This document shows, in pieces, positions 47,618 through 58,169 of a stretch of DNA of 64,000 bases (position 1 is its first letter; each line of letters starts with the position of its first letter). Source of the stretch: Rhynchosporium graminicola (lineage: Eukaryota; Ascomycota; Leotiomycetes; Helotiales; Ploettnerulaceae); assembly GCA_900074885.1 (NCBI GenBank), contig FJUW01000021.1:186001-250000 (forward strand), in the 5' to 3' direction. The position numbers were made by a program, and so were the translations under genes. The notes under the pieces were generated by a model, which ran no database searches, was not told the origin of the DNA, and saw only the letters and a list, made by a program, of their open reading frames with translations.

Positions 47618-49018
47618 ATGGTCCAAGTCGGAACAATCCTCCTGGCCTTGCTGCCTTTGATACAGGCATTGCCAGCTTCCACTTCTCAGCAGCTCACAGC
47701 TCGGGATGAGTTCAAAGATCAATTGGATGCCTACCAAACACAGGCTTCCGACAACATGAAAGCTATTCTCGCGAACCGAACTTCAGGCTGCACACTTGAC
47801 AAGGTCGTTGTCCGCAAGGAATGGTAAGCAAATACCTTCCCATCAAAATACAGCATGACCAGACATCATTTTTTTTTACAGGTTACTTATTGATCGATAG
47901 GAATGCTCTCTCGCTCGCCGAGCGTGTTGAATACACGGATGCTGTGCTCTGTCTCAGGACGAAGGCCCCAATCACCCCCCCGAGCGTTGGAAATGGTATC
48001 AAGAGTCGCTACGATGATTTTGTAGCTGTGCATGTGAACCAGAGCAGCTTCGTTCACTGGACTGTAAGTACCATCCTTGTCCCCAGAATCTTTATACAAT
48101 CGGAAACATACGCCCCAAGATAGAAAAGATTTTCAACTGACCATCATGTCTCCATTCACAGATTTACTTCCTCCCATGGCACCGATACCTCATCCACTCG
48201 TACGAGGTCAGCCTCCGCGAAGAATGCGGCTACACCGGCTACCAACCCTACTGGGATTGGTCTCTGAACGGCGGCAACATAACCGCCCAAGCCATGTTTT
48301 CAGGAGAAGTCGGCTCTCTCGGGGGCAACGGCCAGTACATTCCCCACGGACCCAGTAACGTTACTATTCCAAGCACGCCGCCTCAATTCGTGAATATCCC
48401 AGCTGGTACGGGAGGAGGCTGTATTCAAGATGGACCCTTCGCTGGCATCAATGTCACAATGGGCCCTCTTGGTCCACCTTTCTCCAACAATGCTTTCGAC
48501 GATGCCAACGCAGGATGCGTGACACGCGACTTCAGGGATGGACAACTCATGGGCACCTCTACTTACGACAAGGTGGCCGCTACGGTCGCTTCTACTGACA
48601 TCGACGCATTCTCCGGTGGCATGGATGGCTTACATGGTAGTGGACACACTGCAATTGGTGGTTTGCAGGGTGATCTTTTCGTCAGTCCTTCTGACCCACC
48701 TTTCTACCACCATCATGCACAGGTGGATCGTCTCTGGGCTATCTGGCAGGGATTGGACTTCGAGAACAGGAGAGATGCAGTTACGGGAACTTTGACGTTG
48801 ATGAACAGTAAGTTTATCCTGATTTCATTTTTGTCTGAGGAGGAGAAATGATTTGTTGGGTCCCTTGGTTCTGTGAGCTGACAATCTCCTCAACAGCTCC
48901 TCCCAGCGCGAAGGGAACTATTAATACTCCCATGGACTTGGGATACATTGGTGGAGCTAAGACTGCTGGAGAATTGGGGAGCACTATTGATGGTGATTTC
49001 TGCTACATCTACGGCTAA
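47618..49018 (+). CDS. Short secreted tyrosinase / catechol oxidase
   Basis: Type-3 copper oxidase acting on phenols or catechols. Exons 47618-47823, 47901-48063, 48162-48807, 48897-49018 give 378 residues. Signal peptide: residues 1-18 or so (MVQVGTILLALLPLIQA). CuA site His113, His121, His130 (the last in 'FLPWHRY'), with the normal x7 and x8 spacing; CuB His281, His285 and His307 in 'HGSGH...FYHHHAQVD'. All six copper ligands are present. The C-terminal lid domain that keeps classical fungal tyrosinases latent is absent: the protein ends about 70 residues after CuB. This matches the short, secreted AoCO4-like group. Several N-x-S/T sites fit secretion. Expected role: extracellular phenol or lignin-derived catechol oxidation, possibly melanin-related. 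All introns are GT...AG, 77-98 nt. Confidence 0.93.
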
Positions 49019-51189
49019 ACAAGCGACCTCGCAGCTTGGTACAAATTGACAGCCCAAGCCGAAAAATTAAGACCTTGATGTTTTTTGACAGATGGTATCG
49101 TGGATGAACAGGCCATCACTCCTGGTAATCTCCATTATCACCTCTGTCGAGATCTATGTGTACACGAATTTTTTGTAACTCTTTCTTCTTGTTTAATACC
49201 CAATTGGAGAAATGTATTTAAGGAACATTAGACTTTAATGTTGCAGCATCAAATGACTTTCTCTCCTTCAAATGACTCCAAATTTATCCAAGGTCAGATT
49301 CGATGATGATTTTCAAATTACTGTCAATTTTCACAATTCTACTGATTCCAGTTATCCTTTCCGTAATTCGGTTGCAGCTTCCACATGTCCATCAAAACAG
49401 TTTTATAAAGGACTGAACTCAACATACAACGTGATCGATGATTGGACACTACCACACAGTAGAAATCGGTCGTCGGAACTACCAACCAAGCTTACTCGTT
49501 CTGTTGTGACAAGGAAGGGTTTATTGACCCGAGTGCTAATGTTTTCGGGATTTGCGAAGCGAGGATCTGACAAACCTTATGATCTGTTACCTTCGATTTA
49601 CTAATACTCGATCTTGGCCGAGTGTATCTCCTCTTTAGAAAGGTTTTCTACGATATAGATAAATACGAATCGAAGAATCCGGTTCTTGTTTGGAGATTAA
49701 TCAGAGTAATCAAGTTTACAGAAGTTACTGTCGTGCTGTCGCCTCCACTATGCTGCGTGCTATCGTAAATAAGCTCTAATTAATTAGTAATGATTATTTA
49801 TTTTGATTATAACATAAAGTTCTACTTATATATGACTTATTATTATTATAAATGGAATCGATTATGCTGCGTATAGTCGGCGAGGGGGCTGGGTTATACG
49901 ACTTTCCCGTGAAATAATAAACCGTTAAATTTTCGGAAACAAAGGGGGAAATAGCTAGAACAAGGGAAATCATACCTAAACTATAGAATACTGTTTCATA
50001 TTGTAAAGAAGAACTTTAGTTATATAGCCTTTAAATATTGCTGATTAATTTCAGGCTTATCCTAAAAGTACCTCTACGAAAATCGTCAAGTGTTTGAATC
50101 ACGTATAACCAACAGGCCAACTGGAGTCTCCGATTTGTATCGCTCAAAATTCTTGGCCAAGAAGAGATATCGACCTCCTATTAGCCAAATGCAGATTTTG
50201 GTCAATCGGAGGAAGCAGATCAAAGCCCTCAAGCACTTTATCGGGATCATGACTGTGCATTTTCAAACCCCGATCCAAATCCCATCCATCTTCTTCATTC
50301 ACCAACAGCGCCTTCGACAGGTGGCTCAGTTTCGGAGGAACCGGCAGAACTAGCTATTAGTCATAAGTAAAGTTCTCCAAGGATCGTGAACTGTACTAGT
50401 ACGGGTGGTTCTCGCATCTCATCTTACAAAAACCGAGTTGATTGTTGGAGCTGATCGAAAAAGGTCACTTGTAAAAATCGTGATTGATATCTCTACTCTC
50501 GGAACTAATGTGGCTAAAAGGACCTTTCTTCTTGTTATAACTGTACTTATAGAGTAGGATGAGTCTCTTCATACATTTCAGCTAAGGCTATCTTTATCAT
50601 TATATTATATCTAGTACTCAGAGAATATTATGAAGTCAGTGTTACTAGTGAGAAACTACCAGAAATGACTGTACAAAAGCAGTTCAGTTCAGTTTCCAGC
50701 GTACCGCTGATTGGTGGTTTAGAGAAGGGATAGAAATTAGACCCGAACCACCCGTCGAAAGAAAGCACTGCTCACCACCACACCAAAGCAACTCCAAGAC
50801 CAGCAAAAATAGCTTATATAAACCTTAAACCGGATTCCAACACCACATCGCTTCATCCGGACCCCAAATGCGCTAGATTGACTTACCCCGGACCTGATCA
50901 TATTCGAATATTATATCCAATACTTTCAGAGCGAATATTTTTGTTTGTAGGAAGGAAGAAGACTACCGCCACGAAACCAATCTCGCGTCCCTTTGCGAAA
51001 GAGAGAGCGGTGCAGACTGTGGCTAGGTATGTTCAAGAAGAGGATCTTATGTTTTGGGGGCCATGGCTACGTTTTTTAAACTCTATACACTTTCTTTCAA
51101 TATAAGTAAGCTGAAATGTATCTTCCGAAATCCATTCTAAAGGCCTCGTCCCCACTCTCTAAAATAGCTTTACCTAAGAAGTAAGAGCC
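49019..51189. other. AT-rich intergenic region
   Basis: A Ser/Asn-rich plus frame at 49272-49604 and another at 50090-50353 show no family pattern. 49,780-50,050 is strongly AT-rich. Fragments near 50,880-51,190 may be the upstream part of the GST relic. Confidence 0.4.
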
Positions 51190-51800
51190 GATTCCCTCGC
51201 TATCCTCACACATCCAGCCACCCCACCCCATCTACCGCTCTTCTCCCTTCCTTACACACCGGTCAAGACATCGCCACAAAATGGCTAACACACATCAACG
51301 TCATCCTAAATCTCTCTTATTTACGTCTACTACAAGCACAACCTTCCAACATGTCTCAGTCCGCTAAAGCTCTCGAACCACTTACCGCTGCGATCGCACT
51401 GCTTTCGGCAGCTAGAAAAGAAGGCGGATCGTTCTTTTACGGAAAAGCTATCTCGTTGGGTGATGTGGCTATCGCGCCATGGGCTGTGAGAGATTATTCT
51501 AGCGGAGTTTCGAAGGTGGAGGAGGGAGAGTGTGCCGATGTGGGAGGAGTGGGCGGATATTTTTGAGGAGAGAGTGTGTGATTAACCCGACTAGTGTGAG
51601 CTATTGTGTACGTCTACTTGTGCTATTTGTATGATGATGTGGTTTGGAGAACGAGTGCTGATGATTTGGTGGGGTTTGTAGGAGAGGGAGAAGTATGTTG
51701 AGTTTATTGAGACGTTCCTGAGGAACGGAACGAGTCGTTCAGTCAGGCAGCAAAGGCGGCGAGGGATGGGCTGACTATTCCTTGATGAAGGGGGAGTTTG
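51190..51800 (+). pseudogene. Glutathione S-transferase (omega/GTO-like) C-terminal relic
   Basis: A continuous reading starting near 51,230 gives 'LLPSLHTGQDIATKWLTHINVIL', 'LSYLRLLQAQ' and 'FFYGKAISLGDVAIAPWAVRDY', which is the helical C-terminal domain of fungal omega-type GSTs (the last motif is the most diagnostic). The frame is then lost; a shifted frame resumes as 'MWEEWADIFEERV' and later 'YVEFIETFLRNGTSRS', the tail of the same fold. The thioredoxin-like N-terminal half with the catalytic Cys/Ser was not found. Non-functional. Confidence 0.6.
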
Positions 51801-51971
51801 ATGTGTGCTTTGATCGCGGAGTTGCTGATGGTACGAATCGGGTGGTTCCTCAACCTTGAGACTAAGTTTGTGTCATAGATTGATTATCAAATTGAACCTT
51901 CCATATTTTATGTCCTCGATACGCATGGTTGAATTATATCGAAGTACCAGCTCCGTAATCGTATATCGTAA

Positions 51972-53759
51972 TCATGCCCTCTCGGATTCATACGTCAGAG
52001 AGCTATTTTCAGGAAGCCTTGCCTGGTGTATGTCTTCCGGCTTCTCTTCTGCCCAACGTGCCTGTACTTGCTTTCTACACGTCATCAATTGAGGCACTGG
52101 CTTAGTGTCCCATTTCAGCGTAACACGTCTCATTAGGACTTCTGAAATAACCACTGCTTGGCGGATCCCCATGCTTTCTCCGATGTCTCTCAAACGGGCA
52201 GCGGCCCACATTCTGATCGGTTCTGTGGCCAAATCCATCGATCCAGCTAGAAATAATGGCCAGAGCACAAAATAGCTTCGTGAGTTGTCGAATACAGCTG
52301 ATGTATTCCGGTTGAGCAAGGAAGGCGTATGGTGGGGTACACTGGCAAGAATGTCAGCTTGCATCTCAAGCATGACATCTGTAGATGTGCCTAGTCGATT
52401 GGCATTTTCGCCGGTGGTGAAATGTGGTATTAGTGCGGTCGAATCAGATAGTAATTGATCTCGGATAACCTCATGAAGCATAATCCTACTGGTTCTCATT
52501 GCGTTCCAAATATGTGACATCAGGTATTCTTGGTATACGTGATAGTTGCCATTCCAAACCAGATGAGGATTTTCTGACGTGTAAACTATCTCGTACATCC
52601 ATTCTTCTGGCAAGTCTTCAAATTCGTCGACCAATCGCTGATCGAGCTCCAACGCTTGATTGATAACAATTCGAGGCCCAACAATCTCGCGATCTTTCAC
52701 TTTGGCTCGGAAAATAGTGAAATCGATGAGAACACCTGAGAGTCGCCACGCCGGACTATCTGTGTCGATCACTTTCTCCGCCTCTTTTCGCAATTCAATA
52801 AAATGTTGTGGCATAGGTATGGTGCGTTGGATACAATTGAGCAGCAAGTTCGAGGTGACCTGGAGGAACATTCGTTGGCCAACGGGATGTTTGAACTGCT
52901 CCGGACCTCGAAGTCTGACCAAAGCCGCTGCTCCCTTGACGTGCTCAGCCCAAGAGTCGAGAGACACCTCATTAGTGCCAGATATCATCTCATATATGCT
53001 TAGAACCATAACCGAGAAAAGAGTGCTGTCTTTCTTGACAGAAGTGGGAGACCTTAGAGCTTCATTGGTCAGACGCAGCGCCTTAACGTAGTCCCACCTG
53101 GCTTTCGCCATCATTTCCGGCGCAAGGGAGGCGTTGGCTAGACTGGCGAGACCGACTGCATTTATACTAGCCTGTAAATGCGCCTCGAGATTCTCACTTC
53201 TACATAAGACTCCCACAAAATCAAAGGCTTGGAACCATGTAGGGGCCATGGTACCAAACACAGCAGCAGATCTTTCCTCTAAAGTAGGAAAGATTGACTG
53301 TATCTGCCTTGCAGACATGATGGGGTGAATTAGGTCCTGGGATGGCTTTATCAAAGTGTTCCTAGCGCCTATCTCGTCTGAAGCGAAATTATCATCTTCA
53401 TCATCCTCATCGTCAGGCCGCCCACATGCACCATTATACGATGGGCTTCGAAGAATATTCTGATAGGAGTCTCTTTTTTTGGTTTTGGCTTGGGAAGTCT
53501 CCTTCGACTTCACTGCCTTCTCTTTTACTGTCGCGCTTTCATTACGAAACATAAGATCCAGCTGGTTTCGGTACCCAGGGCATTCGCGACGTGCTCGTAT
53601 GCACTGTCCACATTTTGGTGTAGACCGATCGCACTATGTGATGTTAGATATAAGTACAGTACAGAATTTCGGATGAATGTAATTAGAGATTGAACTGACT
53701 CTAGTCTTCCGGTGTCGGCATTCGGCACATCCAGCGGAAGGTTTACCGCAGTACACCAT
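51972..53759 (-). CDS. Zn2Cys6 transcription factor (Fungal_trans_2 type)
   Basis: Nuclear regulator, 573 residues. Exons (minus) 53759-53700 and 53633-51972. The zinc cluster is complete: Cys11, 14, 21, 28, 31, 38 (spacing 2-6-6-2-6), and the intron (GTCAGT...TAG, 66 nt) splits it just before Cys21, a placement seen in many fungal regulators. 'PGYRNQLDLMFRNES' right after the cluster is the conserved linker. The rest is the helical DUF3468-like (Fungal_trans_2) domain, with 'SIYEMISG' near the middle and 'YFVLWPLFLAG' near the end. The start is set by the conserved 'VYCGKPSAGC' N-terminus. The gene is divergent from nothing nearby: the GST relic is convergent and the JmjC gene is upstream on the same strand. 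Confidence 0.9.
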
Positions 53760-54427
53760 TCCGTTTCAAAGAGCAGATGATGGATGAGCTAAATGATGTT
53801 TGACCAGATCGATGTAGAACCAGAGAAAAGAAGGCCTTATAAGTGAAGCTCCAATCTCCACCAGAATGCGGCAACAGGGTCTCATCGGCTTTGCGGCAAC
53901 CCGCAAGATGACATGAGCTTAAGTGTGGCCCATCATCGCCTTTTGAGAATGCTGGTTGGAAACTGGACGCTGAGATTGAAGGCTATCTGACTCTCACGCC
54001 TTCATGGTGGATGTGCGATTGACAAGGTAGTCTGCGATTCAATTAACCCGATGACCCGATGTGGCATGCTCGACGCACTTCAGGCGCAGCACAGAGGGGC
54101 AGGGTGCTGACGTGCAGATCACGGGACCGACCATTGAATGTTGCCGAGGCTAATTACCAAATCTCGTCTCGTGCGACGCGACATGGGACTTGTCTGTTTA
54201 TCAAACTTTCAAAGTCATCCAAAGAACAAATGACTTGGAAGGTCTGGTCCGGGTAACTTCCTGGGGCACTTCTATGACATTAGTATCAGACCGCGAGATC
54301 CCAAATGTAGATGATCATTTCTCGTTCGCCGAGCACGAATTTGGCTCTTGCCCAGCCTCGTCCTCTCAGAATAGCGCCAAAGCCAGGCTCAGCAGTTTGT
54401 ACTAACCATCGGAGCTCTACACGGTCT
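53760..54427. other. Intergenic, promoter of the regulator
   Basis: Promoter of the Zn2Cys6 gene and 3' end of the JmjC gene. Short open frames (54059-54256, 54190-54405) are unrecognised. Confidence 0.45.
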
Positions 54428-55939
54428 TCAATTGAACCAGAAGCTGACACTGAAGCTTACACTAAGGCTCCGGACATAATGCCACCAACCAACTGGGATG
54501 TAAAGACAATCCCCTTCTTCTAGAATGCAATCCACGAATCGTGCGTCCTTGAACAATGGAAATTTTGCATGTGCCTCAGAATTCTCTTCTTCGGTGCCTT
54601 CCCATCCAGATAGAACGCCAATGTCAACTTCGCTTGTGTTTTCCATATCAACTCCACCATCTTCGATGCCTCTGGCGTACAGCTTTCCACTTTCTCGTGG
54701 GGCATACAATCTGACATATTTCTTGCCTACCACTTGGGCGAGGATATTGTGGTACGGATCTGTATGCAGAGGACTGATCGTGCCAGTAGGACCAAACCAT
54801 GCGTTCAGTAATGGCTCGTCCAACTCAGGAATTTCCGCATGCTTCTTGGCAAGCGGCGATGAGTGATGAGGTGGTGGTGGTGACGTGTAGCAGTAGTCTG
54901 GTATTGTGATATCGTTCCGAAGAGAAGGTATTTGACTGAAAAGATTGTGCTGAGCGAGATACCCAATACCAGACGCCGAAGACTGCGAATCGAGAAGGAT
55001 GTACTGATTAATGAACTCTTTGAAGGGGATGATTTTCTGACCCCATCCCTCATCGACGTAGCTTCTTCCCATCTCGATTGGAACGAGTCGTCTTCCACCA
55101 ATAGTTTTGGAGATCAAATACTGAGGACTCTTCCATGCACTCTCATTGCGAGCCGGCCACTGATCTATTGCAGCTGTCATGATAATAGGCTCAGGACCCA
55201 AGTCTGGATTGCTGGGCTGAGACATGTGCTTTTGAAAGGTATCCATATTAGGATGATGCTGCCGGAGGATTGGCCTTGCAACATGTGGCATAAATGAGGG
55301 ACTTGAAGGGAACTTATCGTAACCATCCTCAGATAACAAATCCAGTTTTATCCGTTTGGAGGCAGGCTCAGGAAGGTTTTGCTCTGTCGAGGACAGGTGA
55401 AATTTTTGTAGTAGATCAAGCGCATTTGCAATATCCGCTTGAGCAGAGTCAGAGGCCGGAGGTCCTGCCATGATGAGAGCCATATCGAGCACCTCGACCA
55501 TTTGATCCACCTGACCACTCTCGAATCTTTGAAACTGTGAACCGCGATTTGGTAAGGTATACAAATCCTTCCAAAAGCCTCCCAAGGCTAAAGCCGAGAA
55601 CTTTAGCAAGCTCGCTTCTCGAAAGAGCTGTTGCCAGCAAGGTGGCACATCTTTAAAAGGGAATGCATAAAACTTCTCAGTCGCAAGAGTAATCAAGTCA
55701 TCCAATCTTTGCAGAACAAATATGTGACTACCGTCATGCTCTTGGATTAAATGACTGAGGTGGAGGAGCAGGTTGAGGATTGGCGCACCACAATCTTGAA
55801 GTGAATCTTCCCGTGAGTTTACAGATATCTGATCTGGAGCGCCAGAATCTATTTTTCTGAATTTGGAAGGATCGCAGAATGATTGGAGGCATAGTTCCAC
55901 CAGTTCCAATTCCGAAGAAGCGGACTCGTCGTACTTCAT
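54428..55939 (-). CDS. JmjC-domain hydroxylase, KDM8/JMJD5-like
   Basis: Fe(II)/2-oxoglutarate-dependent hydroxylase; KDM8 relatives hydroxylate arginine or act on proteins and RNA. One uninterrupted exon of 503 residues from the ATG at 55939; the frame stays open upstream to 56002 but lacks an ATG there. The N-terminal ~260 residues are helical, with no recognised motif. The cupin domain opens at about 'PIIMTAAIDQWPARNES', and includes 'DYCYTSPPPPHHSSPLAKK' and the iron-binding HxD of 'HTDPYHN' (His392, Asp394) with the distal His487 in 'GWWHYVRS', plus 'YVRLYAP'. All three metal ligands are present. The C-terminus ends right after the domain, as in KDM8. Likely nuclear or cytosolic. Confidence 0.88.
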   Translation of the reverse strand: MKYDESASSELELVELCLQSFCDPSKFRKIDSGAPDQISVNSREDSLQDCGAPILNLLLHLSHLIQEHDGSHIFVLQRLDDLITLATEKFYAFPFKDVPPCWQQLFREASLLKFSALALGGFWKDLYTLPNRGSQFQRFESGQVDQMVEVLDMALIMAGPPASDSAQADIANALDLLQKFHLSSTEQNLPEPASKRIKLDLLSEDGYDKFPSSPSFMPHVARPILRQHHPNMDTFQKHMSQPSNPDLGPEPIIMTAAIDQWPARNESAWKSPQYLISKTIGGRRLVPIEMGRSYVDEGWGQKIIPFKEFINQYILLDSQSSASGIGYLAQHNLFSQIPSLRNDITIPDYCYTSPPPPHHSSPLAKKHAEIPELDEPLLNAWFGPTGTISPLHTDPYHNILAQVVGKKYVRLYAPRESGKLYARGIEDGGVDMENTSEVDIGVLSGWEGTEEENSEAHAKFPLFKDARFVDCILEEGDCLYIPVGWWHYVRSLSVSFSVSFWFN

Positions 55940-56602
55940 CTTGCTTTCTCCTTTGAGTGTATTACCTATACTCGAATGCAGTTGGGTTGTTGATGTTTGC
56001 ACTCTTTGAGCACGCGAAACTTAGCTGCAGATTAGTCAGCTATTTAGGGCTGCATTTCGACCCCATACAGTAGCAACCTTATGTGGACTAGCTTCTCAGC
56101 TCACCCCCTGCATGCTGACAAAGCCGGATGTAGGTCCTTAAACCGCGCGTTACTGGCCTACTCAGCACAAAGATGCAGTGGACTTACACCATGTGTTCGA
56201 TTGCGTGAATCAGCAATGCATATGCGCCGAGATGACCCGTCTAATTGGATTTGAATAATGGGAGAGTGCAAACTATGCGCCAACTCCGCGGTCACTTTGA
56301 CAACAATGCAGTCAGATCGACCATGTCCATTCTGCCTCTCTGGAGGTAGACGATGGGAAAAGAGATATATATATATATATATTTGTATATATATATACCT
56401 ATATCCGTAGAGAAAACCTTCCCTTTTTTCAATACATCTTCACTATCAACTCAATTACTTCAATTGCATCTATCATAATCTCGCACTTCCATCTGCATCT
56501 CACAATCCATCATCTCAAGGCCCTACTTGCCACTAATCCACATCCACATCCACATCCACATTCACTTCATCACCAGCCCGATATCTATAACCAATCTCCA
56601 AC
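55940..56602. other. Intergenic with simple repeats
   Basis: Shared upstream region of the JmjC gene (-) and the SDR pseudogene (+). Contains the TA repeat and, from 56,410 to 56,600, a C/T-rich leader with CCACAT hexamer repeats at 56,538-56,563, typical of a strong fungal 5' leader. Confidence 0.55.
56364..56397. repeat. (TA)n microsatellite
   Basis: Two TA runs (about nine and six units) split by TTTG, in the divergent upstream region. Confidence 0.9.
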
Positions 56603-57487
56603 ATGTCTTTGCAAGGGATAATTCGCTCTCACAAATGGCGGCGCCAAAAACCTTGGTGCTCTCATTGCCCTCTCCTTCGCCTCCCAATACGCAAACCTCT
56701 CCCTACACTACAACTCTGCCAGCACTGCATCCGCGGCTCAAACGCTCCAAGCCACCCTCTCTTCCCAATAACCCAATATCAAAGCCACGTTCTTCGTCGC
56801 CGAATTAACCAGTAAGGTAGCTGTTAATAAGCTCTTCTCCGACACAATTGCCCAGTTTGGAAAAGTGGATATCGTGATTAATACTGTTGACATGGTTCTA
56901 AAGAAACCATTGATTCAGTTCACGGAAGCGGAGTTTGAATATGTCTGCGTAAGCTCTGCATTGTCCTGATCATATAAGAGAAATCTGAGTGCTAACTTTG
57001 TGCAATAGTGTAAACACTAAATCGGCTTTCTTGATCTTCAAAGCGAGCGGTCTGAATTTCACTGATGGCGGCAAGATCATCACCATCGTGACATCTCTCG
57101 TGGGTGCCTTCACTGGCTTCTACACCGCGTACGCAGGCACGAAAGGCGTTGTCGAGCATTTCTCGCGTGGGCTGGCGAAGGAGTTGGTTGGTACATAAGC
57201 GGATTAGTGCTGATTGCATTGCTCCTGGCCCGATGGATACTCGTAAGTTACCTTTCTCCCCTCCCCTTGGTTATTGGTTTGCATACGGGTGAGAACCAAC
57301 ACCCAACAGCATTCTTCGACCCTCAAGAAACAGATGATTCAATCGCCTACCTGAAGAGCGGCGCGATGGAAGGTCGTCTCACGACGCTTGAGGATATCGC
57401 GCCCATAGTCAAAATCTTGGTCACCGAGGAACAGTAGATTAATGGCCAGACACATTTTGCGAGTGCTGGTGCCCTTGCGTTTCGATA
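56603..57487 (+). pseudogene. Short-chain dehydrogenase/reductase (SDR), recently broken
   Basis: NAD(P)-dependent oxidoreductase fold with most motifs legible. 'NGGAKNLGALIALSFASQY' is the dinucleotide site (normally TGGxxxxG), 'GKVDIVINTVDMV' the NNAG-type strand, 'IVTSLVGAFTGFYTAYAGTKGVVE' the catalytic Ser and the intact Y-x3-K, and 'IAPGPMDT' the later loop. Lesions: a one-base shift between the ATG (56603) and the nucleotide site; TAA where Tyr is expected in 'SSQ-PNIKATFF'; and a frame change with a stop after 'KELVG'. The family's usual NAG is NTV here. Two introns (near 56,950-57,010 and 57,240-57,310) look normal. Decay is recent: motifs outnumber lesions. Confidence 0.75.
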
Positions 57488-58080
57488 GAGAGAGTTGGGG
57501 TTTCACATGAGACATCAAGATGATCGAAAGAATACAACCGAGGTTTCGATTTCAAGGAGAGCGAAGGTGATGGTTTGCCATCTGACCGGTGGTCTGTTAT
57601 ATACGAGTTTGGCTACTTTTCCTGCCCATTAGAGTGCCGGCTTGTACCCCTTTGTTACTTTGAAGCCCCGTAGTAGTCTGTACAGGCCTCTCTTGATGGG
57701 AGCTCCCCTGAACTATGGTCTTGCGAAATCTTCTCCGAATATCCAGTTGGAGTCTCGTGATACTTATCACTCAAAATACCGGACAGATGCTATGAGGCTC
57801 AAAGGGACAGGGACAAAAACAAGCACGCCGGCATAGCCTTTGACAGATAAGGGAAATTGTGGAGTCTCGAACAAACAATATAATCCATATTTTCAATTCT
57901 AATTTCATCAAAAAGATACCTAGGTACACAACTTATCATATGTGTCTGATGTACAGCCATGATTTTTACAAATTGTAAGTGTTGGAAGCACTTCGAGCCT
58001 CAAGCAGATACAGTGATTCTTCGGTTTAGCGTGATTCTTCAGTAAATAACGCCGGTACACCGCCTTTTAGTGTGAACCCT
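57488..58080. other. Flank of the gypsy element
   Basis: Normal base composition with CpA and TpG frequent. An unrecognised plus frame lies at 57642-57836. A 5' LTR was not identified; no terminal repeat partner is inside the window. Confidence 0.4.
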
Positions 58081-58169
58081 ACTAAATATTAATATGCTAT
58101 AATTATCAGAACTAGAAACTACTGAAGCTCTATGAATACTATACCGATTTGCCTCTAAACTACTTCTTT

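Noticed and set aside
53490..53693. Plus-strand frame over the zinc-cluster exon junction of the second regulator
   Set aside because: The minus-strand Cys spacing is exact and explains the sequence.
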